A stretch of 64,000 nucleotides of DNA from Luzula sylvatica (Eukaryota > Streptophyta > Magnoliopsida > Poales > Juncaceae), in the NCBI GenBank assembly GCA_946800325.1, contig OX326958.1, positions 1,250,001 through 1,314,000 of the forward strand, in the 5' to 3' direction. How positions within the stretch are numbered: the stretch's first letter is position 1; each line of letters opens with the position of its first letter. This document shows, in pieces, positions 9,701 to 21,999 of this stretch. The translations under genes were made by a program, and so were the position numbers. The notes under the pieces were generated by a model. The model had not been told where the DNA came from, made no database searches, and saw only the letters and a list, made by a program, of their open reading frames with translations.

Positions 9701-12307
9701 TTATTCGTCCCCATAGTCGACTTTTTGAGTGTCATCCTCCTCAAAGTCGAACTTCAAGTCATCATCCTCATTGATCGGTTTGTTTTTTCCTGAGTGCAAA
9801 ACACATACATTGTTAGAGATAATGTTATTTTCGTTTATATTTCTTTGCATAGAGCATGAACCAAGCAGTATGTTTTTTTTTCTATTTTTATTTTTGTGGA
9901 TGCTTTTGGCCTGTACCAGAGCCAGAGTCAATGGGATGTTGGTTTTATTATTTCCGACAGGGGGATTTTGGTTTGAGGTGAGTAGGCCTAAAATATTGTT
10001 TTCTTTAGGATTTAAATTTTCTTGATCATTAATATCTAGATCATGATTCTTCAGCCCACATAAGGTTCTTATCTCTTTGATCAATTTTTCATTTAAGCTA
10101 GTAGGATTTTTTGCCTCCTGCTGCAGGGCTTTTAGAGTCAAGGAAGTGGTCTCCTTTTTTTTCTTTTGTTTACTAGTTATTTTTTTCAAAGATGTTCTTT
10201 TAGGTCCACGACCCATATTTTCTTTTGTTGATAAATTTGTTTTTTCTTTTCGGGCTTTTAGTTTCTTGGCCCGTAGCCTCTTTCTTATTGTATTTAGTGT
10301 GATGTTTAGAAATGAGTTGGGTATTACTAGGTTTGAGCTTTGATTTTTTAATTTATTGAATTTAGATATATTGAGAGCAGGGACTGAGTCCGTACCTGAG
10401 GGAGTGGGCTGCTTCTTAAATGCGACAATGACATCTTTACCCTTTCTTTCTCTCTCAGCAAGTCTCTTCGTCTCCTCCCCATTCTCTTTGTCGAGGAGCC
10501 TAGCTCGTACCTGTCTCAGGTTGTCACCATCGTACGGTTTCTCGTTTTCATGCATGCTCGCCTGTCCGGTAGGTGATGATAAGACTCCGTGTTCGGCCGT
10601 TGTCAGAGTTTGCCCCGGTTGTCGTGCCGCTTGATTAGTTGTGGCCGGATCGGAGTGAAAACTTAGTCTTCTGACCAGTTTCACGGCAGCGGCTTGTTGC
10701 GGAATGCTTCCGCCAAACACCAGTGGAGCCATGTCGTCTTTTTCTTTAGATGGTGGTGCAAGAGACCACAACTTGAGTAGTACTTCGTTTATCGGTGGTT
10801 GAGTCGGTGCTGGCGCGATGAGTTGTTTAGAGTTTTCTTCCATAGCTCTCAAATCTGGTGATTTCGTCTCATTTTTTGATGTTTGCATCCTTTCGGGAAT
10901 GCGCGGGGGAGAGTATCCTGAATTTGAATTCTGGCTCGTGGATGAGCTTTGGGTGGTGAGCTTGATAGTTTTAGCAAAATCAAAGAAGAAATCCTGTGAA
11001 GGGGTGGTATCTTTTGGTCTAAAGATGTAAGCTGTTTCTTGTATTGTTTTCGGAACCCTTACTTGGCATTCTCTGGAGAAACCGTCGCCATGGACGATTA
11101 TAGTTGGGGGGATAGCTTTGAGTATTGGTGTTACTACTATTACTCGGTGCCGTTCTAGCGAGGCTATTTCATTTAGGGGACCATGGTGAATAATGGTACC
11201 CATATTGATGCATATTTCATCTAGTTCTTTCTCGCAGAAGGCTGTGATTGGTAGGTTGTAAAGATCAATTTCCATTTTATAATTGAAATGTATAACCTTT
11301 GCCCCAATCGCTATGGTCCATGGATAGCATACATAGCCCGCTTGATTGAGTGGACTTGTATTATTTCGTAAGAACAACTCTCTATCCACTTGGTATGGCA
11401 GTTTGAGGAGATATCGCTCTGCCCCCCAAAATACTAGCTCGAATCCTTTAACGTTTGAGTCTTCTTTTTCCAGGATTCGCTGCATGTAGTATTGGACATT
11501 GCTCATACTATGACTAGGCACTAACCTGGCATCGATGACCACCGCAGACTGTAGCTCTCTTAATTCTTGTTTGTGTTCTGTGGTTGATCGAATGAAGATG
11601 TGAGGTATGAGGCCCTTGAAAGCTGGTAGTTGGATCATCGGTTTATTTTTTGGATTGAAGAATTTGCCGTTTGCTATGTGTTCCGCCTTCAGCGGACATG
11701 CTTTGTAGAGGTGGCCAACTTGTCTACAGTAGCAGCACGCTCTCGGTTTTCTACAATCTTCTGTTTTGTGTCCATAGTCTACACATTTTTGACATCTTCC
11801 CACCCACGACGGGTGGTTGGGATCTGGGGGGTATACCGGTCGTTCCTCATCCGGAGTCGACAGTAATGGAGAGAGGCGACGCTTCCTTGTGTTAGCTTGA
11901 CTTGTTTGGTTCTGGCGGGTGGGTGGTTTTGAAGAAGACGCTGCTTCCTCAATTTGTGCCGGTTGGTTTGCTCTCCTCCAGACTCTCGAAGGTTGCACGT
12001 AATGGTTTGGCTTGGGGTAGTGGTTGTGTCGTGGTGGTGGAGGACTTCCTCCTGTGGGACGAACAAACCTGCTTTGCATGTTGAATTTTTTTTTTCCTTG
12101 GTTAGGGTTTGGTGGGTAGTAGTTTTTGTATTTGTTGTGGTGCTGTGGTTGTCTTCTTTTTGGGTTGTATGGATTATATAGGTTGAAAATCCATTTGGGC
12201 TGGCGTTCCATGGTGAACCAGCCATTTTCCTTGGGTACTGCCTTCAGTCGCCCTTTTTGAGCTTTTGAGTTGCTCTTTTGGGGGGGAGAAGACATCTTTG
12301 CATCCAT
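9701..12307 (-). CDS. LINE ORF1: RNA-binding gag-like protein with CCHC knuckle
   Basis: 868 aa, starting at the ATG right after the 5' target-site duplication. A basic N terminus is followed by a tandem zinc-knuckle region at about 180-215 (CQKCVDYGHKTEDC then CCYCRQVGHLYKAC). A globular segment (about 230-400, ELVFWGAERYLLKLPYQVDR) resembles the DUF4283 region of plant LINE ORF1 proteins. The C-terminal half is lysine-rich and disordered and ends in an acidic tail (FDFEEDD). It is expected to bind element RNA. The order relative to the usual DUF4283-then-knuckle arrangement appears reversed here. Full length and undamaged. Confidence 0.88.
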   Translation of the reverse strand: MDAKMSSPPQKSNSKAQKGRLKAVPKENGWFTMERQPKWIFNLYNPYNPKRRQPQHHNKYKNYYPPNPNQGKKKFNMQSRFVRPTGGSPPPPRHNHYPKPNHYVQPSRVWRRANQPAQIEEAASSSKPPTRQNQTSQANTRKRRLSPLLSTPDEERPVYPPDPNHPSWVGRCQKCVDYGHKTEDCRKPRACCYCRQVGHLYKACPLKAEHIANGKFFNPKNKPMIQLPAFKGLIPHIFIRSTTEHKQELRELQSAVVIDARLVPSHSMSNVQYYMQRILEKEDSNVKGFELVFWGAERYLLKLPYQVDRELFLRNNTSPLNQAGYVCYPWTIAIGAKVIHFNYKMEIDLYNLPITAFCEKELDEICINMGTIIHHGPLNEIASLERHRVIVVTPILKAIPPTIIVHGDGFSRECQVRVPKTIQETAYIFRPKDTTPSQDFFFDFAKTIKLTTQSSSTSQNSNSGYSPPRIPERMQTSKNETKSPDLRAMEENSKQLIAPAPTQPPINEVLLKLWSLAPPSKEKDDMAPLVFGGSIPQQAAAVKLVRRLSFHSDPATTNQAARQPGQTLTTAEHGVLSSPTGQASMHENEKPYDGDNLRQVRARLLDKENGEETKRLAERERKGKDVIVAFKKQPTPSGTDSVPALNISKFNKLKNQSSNLVIPNSFLNITLNTIRKRLRAKKLKARKEKTNLSTKENMGRGPKRTSLKKITSKQKKKKETTSLTLKALQQEAKNPTSLNEKLIKEIRTLCGLKNHDLDINDQENLNPKENNILGLLTSNQNPPVGNNKTNIPLTLALVQAKSIHKNKNRKKNILLGSCSMQRNINENNIISNNVCVLHSGKNKPINEDDDLKFDFEEDDTQKVDYGDE

Positions 12308-12344
12308 GTGGATAAATTATCATCCTTAGGACAACTTTAAAATT

Positions 12345-15050
12345 GTGCGTGTGTTAGTTCATTATTCTTTCAAAACAAAAAAAAATGCTCATACTATCTG
12401 TATAAATTATCATTTTTTCTATTTTTTCAAAAATAGAAGACTAACAACTTCAAAATACCAATTTTTATTTTTTCAAAAAATGACCCGGAATAGAAGACTA
12501 ACACACACAAATTTCTATTTTTCAAAAAAAAAATTCAAATTGTAAAAATTGAAGTCGGACACTTTCAAAACAAATTAATTATTCTATTTTGTAAAAATTG
12601 TCAAAAATTTAAGTGTAACTAGAGAAAAATATTCATTTAATGTTGTCCTGCAAATACTCCGAAATAAAATAATAACACACACAAATTTTTATTTCTTCAA
12701 ATATTTGTTCAAAATGAAAAAAGTAAAGTCTAACATCTTAGGAATAAATCAATTATCTTATTTTCTACAAAAATGTCAACTTTGAAGTATAACATGAGAA
12801 AAATAATCAGTTCTCACGTTCTCCTTAAAATATTTCGTAATTGAAGACTAACACACACAAAGTTATATTTTCCATAAAAATTCTTAAAAAATCAAAAGCT
12901 CAAGTCTAATGTCTACAATAAAAAGTTAGTTATCATATTTTCTAAAAAAAATGTTAAAATTTAAAAATAACACGGGCAAAAATACTCAATTTTCAAGTTG
13001 TCACAAAAATACTCCAAAAATAAAAGACTAACACACACACACAAATTTCATTTTTTTCACAAAAAATTTCAAAATGCAAAAAATTGAAGTCCAACACCTT
13101 CAAAACAAATCAATTATCGATTATCATGTTTTATAAAAAATTTCAAAATTGAAATGTAATTCGAGAAATATACTTATTTTCATGTTGTCATAAAAATCCT
13201 CCGTAATAGAAGACTAACACACACAAATTTTTATTTTTTCAAAAATCTCTCAAAAATGCAAAAAATGAAGTCTTCCTTCCACCTTCAAAACAAATAAATT
13301 ATCCTATTTTTCTAAAAGAATGTATAAATTGAAGTGTAATAGGAGAAAAATACTCAATTTTCATTTTGTCCTCAAAATACTACGAAATATAAGACTAACA
13401 CATACAAATTTCTATTTTTGTAAAAAAAAATTGTTCAAAATACAAAAAGTGAAGTCTAACACCTTAGAAATAAATCAATTACCCTATTTTATACAAAAAT
13501 GTCAAAATTGAACTATAACATGAGAAAAATAATCAATTCTCGTATTCTCCTTAAAATACTCCGTAATAGAAGACTAACGCACACAAATTTCTATTTTCCA
13601 AATTTTTTTTATAAATACAAAAAGTCAAGTCTAACATCTACAAAAAAGCGAATTATCTTATTTTCTAGAAAAATGTCAAAATTTAAAAATAACACGGGCA
13701 AAATACTCAATTTTCAAGTTGTCCTAAAAATACTCCAAAATGGAAGACTAACACACACACATTTCTATTTTTTCACAAAAAATTTCAAAATGCAAAAAGT
13801 GAAGTCTGACACCATCAAAACAAATCAATTATCCTGTTTTATAAAAATTGTTGAAGTGTAACTCGAGAAAAATATTTTTCATGTTGTCCTAAAAATCCTC
13901 CGTAATAGAAGACTAACACACAAATTTCTACTTTTTGAAAAATTTCTAAAAAATGCAAAAAATGAAGTCTTCCACGTTCACAACAAATCAATTATCCTAT
14001 TTCCTAAAAAATATATAAATTGAAGTGCAATACGAGCAAAATACTCAATTTTCATGGTGTCCTCAAAATACTCAAAAATAGAAGACTAACACACACAAAT
14101 TTCTATTTTTTCAAAAAATATTTAAAATACGAAAAGTGAACTCCAACACCTTAGAAATAAATCAATATCTTATTTACTAAAAAAATGTCAAATGTGAAGT
14201 ATACCATGAGAGAAATAATCAATTTTCATATTATCCTTAAAATACTCCTAATAGAGGACTAAAGGGGTGTCCACAGTTCGGATAGTGGCCATACCAGATC
14301 CATATCCATATTTTTTTTTTTTGGATACGGATCCGGATACGGTTCGAATATTGTCGGATACGGATACGGATATGGTTCTCTTTCGGATATTAAAGCGGAT
14401 ACTATGTTATCATAACATAACTTACTTTTTAGCTATAAATATATATAATTTGTGACATGAACGATAAATATGATTATATTTAAACGTTATTTTACGATTG
14501 TGAGTTTAAATCACTCACAAATCATTAATTTGTATATGATTTTTCAACTAATATCAAATATAATACATAAAAATAATATATAATATGCGTATCCGGATCC
14601 GGTTTCGCGTACTCGAATCTGGTTCCGAGTATCCGGATCCTAAAAATACACGGATCCAGGACACGGATCCGGTCCCCGCACCAAAATCGAATATCGAATC
14701 CGGTTCCGGATCCTAAAATTAGCAACCAGATCCATATCCGGATCCACTTGGATCCGAATATTTTTTTCGAATCCGGATATTTTTTCGAATACGGTTCGGG
14801 TCGGTTCGGGCAATATCCACACCATTGACATCCCTAGGACTAAAACATACAAATTTCTTTTTTTTTTCTAAAAAATTCTCAAAAATGTAAAAAGTCAAGT
14901 CTAACACCTACAAAAAAAAAAGTTATCATATTTTTTATAAATTTTCAAAATTTAAAAATTAACGGACAAAATACTCAATTTTCAAATTGTTATAAAAATA
15001 CTCAAAAATAGAAGACTTAACACACAAATTTAATACTCAAATATATATAT
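12345..15050. repeat. Tandem AT-rich satellite-like array, ~175-180-bp unit
   Basis: The motif agaagactaacacacacaa recurs near 12491, 12666, 12843, 13024, 13206, 13387, 13566, 13742, 13905, 14082, 14254, 14837 and 15009. Spacing is about 163-182 bp outside the MITE insertion. Other shared pieces are aagtctaacacctt, caaatcaattatc and aaaatactcaattttca, in constant order. Units are diverged by roughly 10-25% by eye. The array has no long ORF; the short ORFs within it are chance. The unit is close to nucleosome length, as is usual for plant satellites. Confidence 0.88.
14263..14835. mobile_element. hAT-type MITE with GGATACGGATCC-rich interior
   Basis: A 573-bp insertion in the satellite array. 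It is flanked by an 8-bp direct repeat aggactaa at 14255-14262 and 14836-14843. Imperfect terminal inverted repeats are aggggtgtcca at the left and the complement of tgacatccct at the right. The interior has many overlapping ggatacggatccg-like motifs in both orientations near both ends. It has no transposase ORF, so it is non-autonomous. The 8-bp duplication and TIRs fit the hAT superfamily. Confidence 0.85.
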
Positions 15051-15067
15051 ATATATATATATATATA

Positions 15068-15608
15068 GGGCTAGGTTCAATGGCCAGCACTTTTGTTTGG
15101 CCAACTCGGCCAACAACGTTTATTTCTCACAATATATACATGAAAATAAAAATCCAATCGCATAGATGTGATATACATCACTAGAGAATGTTATAGATTT
15201 AATTTCATGAAAAATAAATATTTTTATCATCTCCATCACGATACGTAAAGATATTGACGGATGACAATGTTTACGACATGATTCATCATGAAATCAATTT
15301 TAAAATTCGAATTTTTTTCGTTGGATTTAATTTAAATTATATAGATAGACTTTAGATTAATTTTTACAATGGTTCGACTTTTCTTTCATCGAAATCCAAA
15401 AAAATACCGAAATAGACGGTTGTGAAAATAGGTTATCGGTTTTGTTAGATAGAAAATTACAAATGAAACAAAATTTGTTCTACAACATATCTAAATGATA
15501 TAGATTACATCTATACGGTTAAAATTTAATTTTCATTTATATAATTTGATAAATAAACGTTGTTGGCCGAGTTGGCCAAACAAGGATGTTGGCCATTGAA
15601 CCTATCCC
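15068..15608. mobile_element. MITE with ~55-bp TIRs, possibly Mutator-like
   Basis: The left end (ggttcaatggccagcac, tttggccaactcggccaac) and the inverted right end (ggttcaatggccaacatcc, same second block) match over about 55 bp with few differences. The element sits inside an AT dinucleotide run, which may provide a 9-bp atatatata target duplication but makes it impossible to prove. The interior is AT-rich without an ORF. Assignment to MULEs rests on long TIRs only. Confidence 0.75.
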
Positions 15609-18185
15609 ATATATATATATTGGGGTTATTATATAAAATGCACCAATCTTACTTGTTGGGCCGAGTTGTAGTCTTAGACGGTCAGAACATGGGTCGTATA
15701 ACTTAGGTTATATACAGCTCGTGTATTTCCTTCTCTCTCAAGAAATGTTTTTCCATCAAATATTGAAAGAAGGAAAATAGTGAGAAATTGAAGAGTTGTG
15801 AAGTAAATTGAGGATGCGAGTTGGTGGGATCCGATTCGAATTTTGATTTCATGTTTTTTTTTTCTTTCGGTATTCGTTTTCGATTCCGATCGGATTTAAT
15901 TGGTTTCATCTCGCCGTCGTTAGAGTTCTGTCAATTAGGTGAGTGTTATTCTCCATTTTCACCATTATGTATACCTATTTTGGTTAAAACGGATTTTGTT
16001 CCAAAAATCGTGTTGAATTACGAAAACGTATATTATTTCGTTTATGATATAGTGATATTTGAGAAACTAATTTTTAATATAATTATGATAATTTATGATA
16101 TTAATGATATATGTAAAATTATGATTTCAAATTTGAGGATTTGATAAATAAAATAAAATAGGATGATGAATTTGTAGGAGAATATCCTCGACCCCGGGCC
16201 CGCGCAGCGGAATGAAGGCCCGGTCCGATTCCCCGATTCCCGAGATCACGCCATGACTTCGAGGGTACGATGCGAATAGAAGGATAGATCTATACCAGCG
16301 TGAAATTGATCACGCACGAAGGGTTGATCGCCGCCTTCTATCTCCTGTCACGTTGGTGACAATCCGCGCGTCCCATACCACGCGTCTTTCACCGTTCGTT
16401 GACCGTCTTCTCACTCCTTGAGTCGATCACAATCCAAGAGCCACAATTGTCGCTCCTCTACTTGTATCCACCGTGAGTCGCAAGACGTCGGTCGCGGATG
16501 CACCTGCCTAGACGATGCACCGGCGAACTTGCTCGATCTAATCGATTCTCTATTACTCGAGAAACTCCTTTCTCGATTTCTCTCTCTTCGCACCCTTTCA
16601 CTCACTAAAGATCAAATCTGAATTTGCTCTTTTTCTTGTGTATATTGGGCAGAATAATCACTTGCTTAGAATGATTCAACTGATTGAATTGCTTAGTGAA
16701 GATGAGAGAGAAAATCCTATTTATACCTAAATAGGATAAGGATAAGCCAAAAGGCATGTATATCCAATATACACCCTTTCACACAGAAAACTGTATGAAC
16801 CTGTTCAGTATTCTGTCCAGACGAAATTGATAAATTTCTCTGACAGAAAATCAACCAACACGAAAGTTGTAGATAATCTTATTATCTACACAACTCAATT
16901 TGGCCCAGCCCAATTGGAGTTCGTATGCAAAAGTTATGACTGTTTTACTAACTGTATGTCATACTGTTGCACCCTTTCAGTATTTCACAGAAACGACACT
17001 TATACTTCGTTCATATGAAATATATTTCTATATGAAGGTTGTAGATAATCTCATTATCTATCTAACCCAATTTGAACCATTCTAATTGGATTTTCCCACT
17101 GAAAGTTATGGCCACGAATGTACGACTACATTCGTTTATCCTTGTGTACACTTTTACGGTTGATCCGAAACTGTATTTCTTTCAGAATTTGAGTTATGAT
17201 TCGAAATTTATATTAGTTATATATTTGGAACTGATTTTGAATAACATGTACGACGATTTATGATTTTAAATAATTTATGAAATTGTGATTTTGAATTTGG
17301 ATATTCATTCCAATATAGAAAGTATATTTCGAATTTGTTTTCATAAATGATTTGCGCTAAAAAAAACGTGTCTCATTCTATGAAAGTTATTTTGTAAATT
17401 ATATGGTTTAATATTTTATTGTGAGAAAGATTTTATTTGGATAAAGCGTAAACAAGATTTACAATTTTAAAGAAGTCCTCCGAGAGACTTTATATATATA
17501 TAATTTTATTTGGATAAAACGTAAGCCGGTCTTACGATTTTTAAAGAGTCTTATGAGAACATTACCCGGCTCCTCCGGTATGTTTTAGTTTGTTAGATGT
17601 AGTGTTGCATGACACCGTAACGCTCTTCGGAGGAAATAGTGTAGCAATCTTGATGCAATGCAAAGTCCCAACCCATGAGGGGTCTGGCTGTGGCGCAAGG
17701 ATATCCAATCGTCAGCTCATGTTTTTAGGAAATTCGCACTTCCCGAGCTTTTGGATTTGTTCCAGCTCGTGTGTGACTTGTTATCAACGCGGGTTGGCAC
17801 TTCAGTCGAGAGTTACTTGTGCCCTCACCCCGAATAAAAGTATTAGTATGTATATGATTATATATGAATGTAAGTGATTTGATTTTAATTTCGAAAAACC
17901 GGAGTAAGTAAAAGTATTTTGAGATATATTTAGAAAAGTTACAATTTGAAGTTATACGAGATTATTTTATGAATTGAATTGAAAAGTACTCATTTTTATT
18001 ATAACTATTTTTAACAAGATTTCACTCACTTAGTGACTAATCATTTTTACTTATATATTTTTAGCATAGGAGAAACAGACATGTCATCGGGAGATGCGGA
18101 TACCTCGAGAGTAGGAACGCCAACGATAGCTGAGTTTAAATATAATTAATCTGTAAGAAATTCCTCTCGGGCACAAACCAAAATG
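15609..18185. other. No gene; probable old LTR-retroelement DNA
   Basis: No ORF longer than about 107 codons and none with a recognisable domain. A GC-richer block (about 16180-16620) is followed on the minus strand by a TATA-like ctatttatacc at 16714-16726. Repeated pieces such as gttgtagataatct (about 16868 and 17038) suggest LTR-type sequence. The 17580-17830 part has a base composition unlike its surroundings. No TG...CA ends, primer site or target duplication could be fixed. Confidence 0.3.
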
Positions 18186-18539
18186 CACAAATAGTTGCAC
18201 CACCATTCTCAAAATTATACACATCACATTCAATTCTCAAAATTTGAATTTAAAGACTCCCAAAATTAGTTTGGTCGTGTATTCGCAAACTCGCAAACGC
18301 GGGTTTTAGCCATTGTTGTGACAAATAAGTGAATTTTGAAATGAAATTAATTCATTTAATTGAGTTTTCAATCCTCAATGGCAATATTTAGAACAAGCGC
18401 TACTTAGTCCAGATAAAAAGTGACAACTTAGTCCTCGATATTATACAACAACAAATTCACAAGTTCTCGAAACACAACACAATGAAAGCACCACAAACAA
18501 CACACTTAATTCCCAAATTATTTCTCACGAAATTTCTTT

Positions 18540-19116
<577 letters not shown>

Positions 19117-19629
19117 TTAGATTCCATTATGCCACTCATTTGATCAAGTTGATTGATTTTAGAGATCCTGTTACGACTCTTTTCAGTTTTTGTTTATCAT
19201 GGATTGATTTAGGATTTATTTCTCGAATTTAATGTTTTAACATGAAAAGTTCATTTATTTTTTGCTTAAGAGCACTTGGTTGTTTCATGTCATAATTATT
19301 TCGAAATCAATTTGGAGATTTCTCTTTGAATCTTAAGATTAAGATTAGATTAAATTCTCCCCTTCGTGGTTGACAAAGAAAATTCCATTCGAAATTTGAA
19401 TAAAAAATATTAACCCAGATATACTTATATTCTTGCATAATTGACTTTGACTTTAGTTCAAATACTTCATTGGTGATTGGCTTACAAGTAAATTTGAACA
19501 AATTTAGTGGGAAAAAGGTTAACTAAAAACGAAAAGCCATTAATCCATTTATGTAACAAAAAGATTTAGGTAAAAAAAATGGAACACCGTATCCATTTGA
19601 ATCTAGCCATTAATCCTAAATAAAAGGAT

Positions 19630-20140
19630 GTTAAACAAACTCACAAAGGATTTTTACGAACACACACACACTAAAAAATGGATCTAGGTCTCATTTTATT
19701 CCTATATATTAACCCAAACACACACCCACTAAAAAAAATTTCAAAATTGAAATGAAAAACTACAAATATCCGGTTGATTTGGGCTAAAACAAGAAAGAAG
19801 TAGAGTAATAAATCTAAGTATCTAACTTACAGATCAAAATCCAAGGCCGATTCGGAATGTCCACGCTTTCACCCCGAATCCTCTCTCTTTCTCTCTCTTT
19901 GTTCTATGAGAGACTTATGGTAGCCATTATTATTAAAAAACTTTGTGCTATAGTTACGTGACCATTATACAATTATTTACTATTAAGATGACATGGCTAT
20001 GACCATCAAATCACAGTCTTTAGAACATTCTAGAGTTTTCTGAACTTACAGAAGTACGTTTCATTTGTAGTTTAGTAATATTTCCGTAAAATATATATGT
20101 CACATAAACCTTTGTCGGGAAAATATAAATATAATAAAAT
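19630..20140. promoter_or_regulatory. UBC promoter region with HSE-like motif; third copy of MATH-BTB upstream DNA
   Basis: By eye this segment aligns with 41640-42070 and 47230-47690, which precede the two MATH-BTB genes. Shared blocks include aactacaaatatccggttga and gaacattctagag. The palindromic motif agaacattctagag (20022-20035) contains alternating GAA/TTC pentamers like a heat-shock element. Here it lies upstream of the UBC 5'-UTR exon on the minus strand. Confidence 0.6.
19831..19920 (-). other. Probable 5'-UTR exon of the UBC gene
   Basis: On the minus strand a GA-rich leader ends at a good donor (ATCT/GTAAGTTAG, donor at 19830-19829) and could splice to the acceptor just upstream of the UBC ATG (exon restart at 19066). 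5'-UTR introns are usual in UBC8-type genes. The same exon-like sequence is repeated upstream of both MATH-BTB genes. Confidence 0.55.
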
Positions 20141-21999
20141 TTGAAATAAGCCCCTCAAATATTCAAAATTATGTCCTAGAAAAATCTTAGTTTGACCTCT
20201 GAAGTTTTTAGAACTTTTTTGTAATTTAATATTTCCCAATTTTCCTCCACTTCATGAAGTGAGATGATTTTTCATTTATCTTAGTTGTAAGTGTTAGCTG
20301 TTAGTATTTACTTGTCACTATCATCAATCATTATCATCTAGATTAGTTTTTTGGACGGAGCACCCTTAATATAAATAAATATTATAATAAAGACAAATAA
20401 TAAATTAATAATTGTAATAAAGGTAAATAATAAATTATTGTAAAAGGGAAAATAATGTTGATATATAAAATAAAGTGATATATTTATGCAAATAAAATAC
20501 TATTGTAAAATAGATGTAATCAAGGCATGGTTCTGGCAGTTCTAGTATTAATATTGTAAATTTTTTACCATTTTCTTTGGGTGATTATATGGTAGGATTT
20601 TTTTTTTAATTCTTATACAAGTTAACAAGGATATTTTGGGTATTTTTCAATTCCCTACTTTAAATAATAATTAATGCAATGTTCGAATAGGAAACTAATT
20701 TAATTAAAAATATCTAATTAATTACAAATTTTCAAAATACCCTTTTGAAAAGGTCCTACCATAAAATCATCATTTCTTTTTGTTATCCGAGTCTTAAAAG
20801 TTACAATATATACATAAAATTTGTAACACACAAAATAATTCAAAAAATCGGTGAAAATGAGAATTTTCAACAAGTCAAAACATCTCTACCTAAAATAAGC
20901 GACGGTAGTTTTTTATTTATTTGTCAACCAAAATATTTTTTAATTATTAAAATTTTCATGAAATAAATTTCCTTAGTAAATTCATTTGATTTTTAATAAA
21001 TTAATCTAAAATTATTTTATTTAGCCGTAAAGGGCTACAAAACTACAGTGCGTAGTGTTTTGCCTCTAAACTAACCTATATCGGTCTCGTGTAACGTTTA
21101 GCAAAACTATTTGCAACCATGAATAATAATAATAATAATATTAATATATTTTACAAATTCAAAGACTAAATTGTCATTTCTTCCCAAAAAGACCATTAAG
21201 AGAGAAAAAAAAGTATGAATAATTGAACTTATTTATTTTTCTATATTTCTTATATTTGACTGTCTATACTATTAATAAAATTACATGATTACTAAAAAAC
21301 TAATAATAATAATAAATGAGTATAATAAATAACAACTGTCATAAAATAAAGATATAACAAACATACTTTGTATCTTGAATACTTCACTTAATTTTCACTT
21401 AATTTCCTCTGCCGTCTCAGATTAGTCACCCAAGAAAATTAGGATCCGGATAAAAAAACACGAAACTTCATGAGCATAATGGGCATTGCTCTCGATTTGT
21501 ATGACTGTCGATAAAACTTTTCTAGTAATAATAGTTTATTATATTGATTCGATTAATGAGTGCATATGTTTGTCATGGTTTCTTTTTAAATGTTACTCTT
21601 AAGGGTTGTTTGGATGAGTAAGTAATCTAGTGTTTTTTCATTAAATGTAACCATCTTCAATATTTATTAAGTAAAGATACAGTTAGATAAGCAGTAAATG
21701 TAATGATTAAGGTCATTAACTCAAATAAAAGATAATTTCATATAATATGTAAGAGAAAATATCATAAATCCAATTATTATTTCATATTCAGAAAAAAATA
21801 TTGTTTAATATCCTTCAATTTTATTTATTCTGTATGTTCGGTATAATATAGCGTTCACCGACATATCATTTAACAAACAAAAACAATAAATTATCCAATA
21901 TTTCATGACAGTATCATTAAAGTTTTGCCATGATTATTTATTAAAACAAAAAAATAGTATAGATATATAAATAACGGACCATGCGTAATCATCGATCCA
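20141..21999. other. AT-rich intergenic DNA with one MITE-like unit
   Basis: No gene seen. A segment at about 20591-20763 has inverted ends (ggtaggatttttt and the complement of aaaaggtcctacc). It shares aaaatacccttttgaaaagg with the MITE at 30563-30804, suggesting a diverged member of the same group. The remainder is AT-rich with AAT-type short repeats (for example 21120-21140). Confidence 0.4.

Larger units (their letters stand above)
6132..12311 (-). mobile_element. LINE (plant L1-like) with intact ORF1 and ORF2
   Basis: A non-LTR retrotransposon in minus orientation. It is flanked by a 16-bp direct repeat, ataaattatcatcctt, at 6116-6131 and 12312-12327. Its 3' end on the minus strand is an A-run (T-run 6132-6139). 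ORF1 and ORF2 are uninterrupted and separated by 72 bp. Only about 4 bp lie between the 5' target-site duplication and the ORF1 ATG, so the 5' UTR and any internal promoter are essentially missing: a slightly 5'-truncated copy. The perfect repeat and open frames indicate a recent insertion. Confidence 0.92.

Noticed and set aside
9729..12181. Plus-strand ORFs over LINE ORF1
   Set aside because: Antisense shadows of the 868-codon ORF1.
12345..13861. Lys/Asn-rich ORFs in the satellite array
   Set aside because: Chance frames in repeated AT-rich units; not conserved between units.
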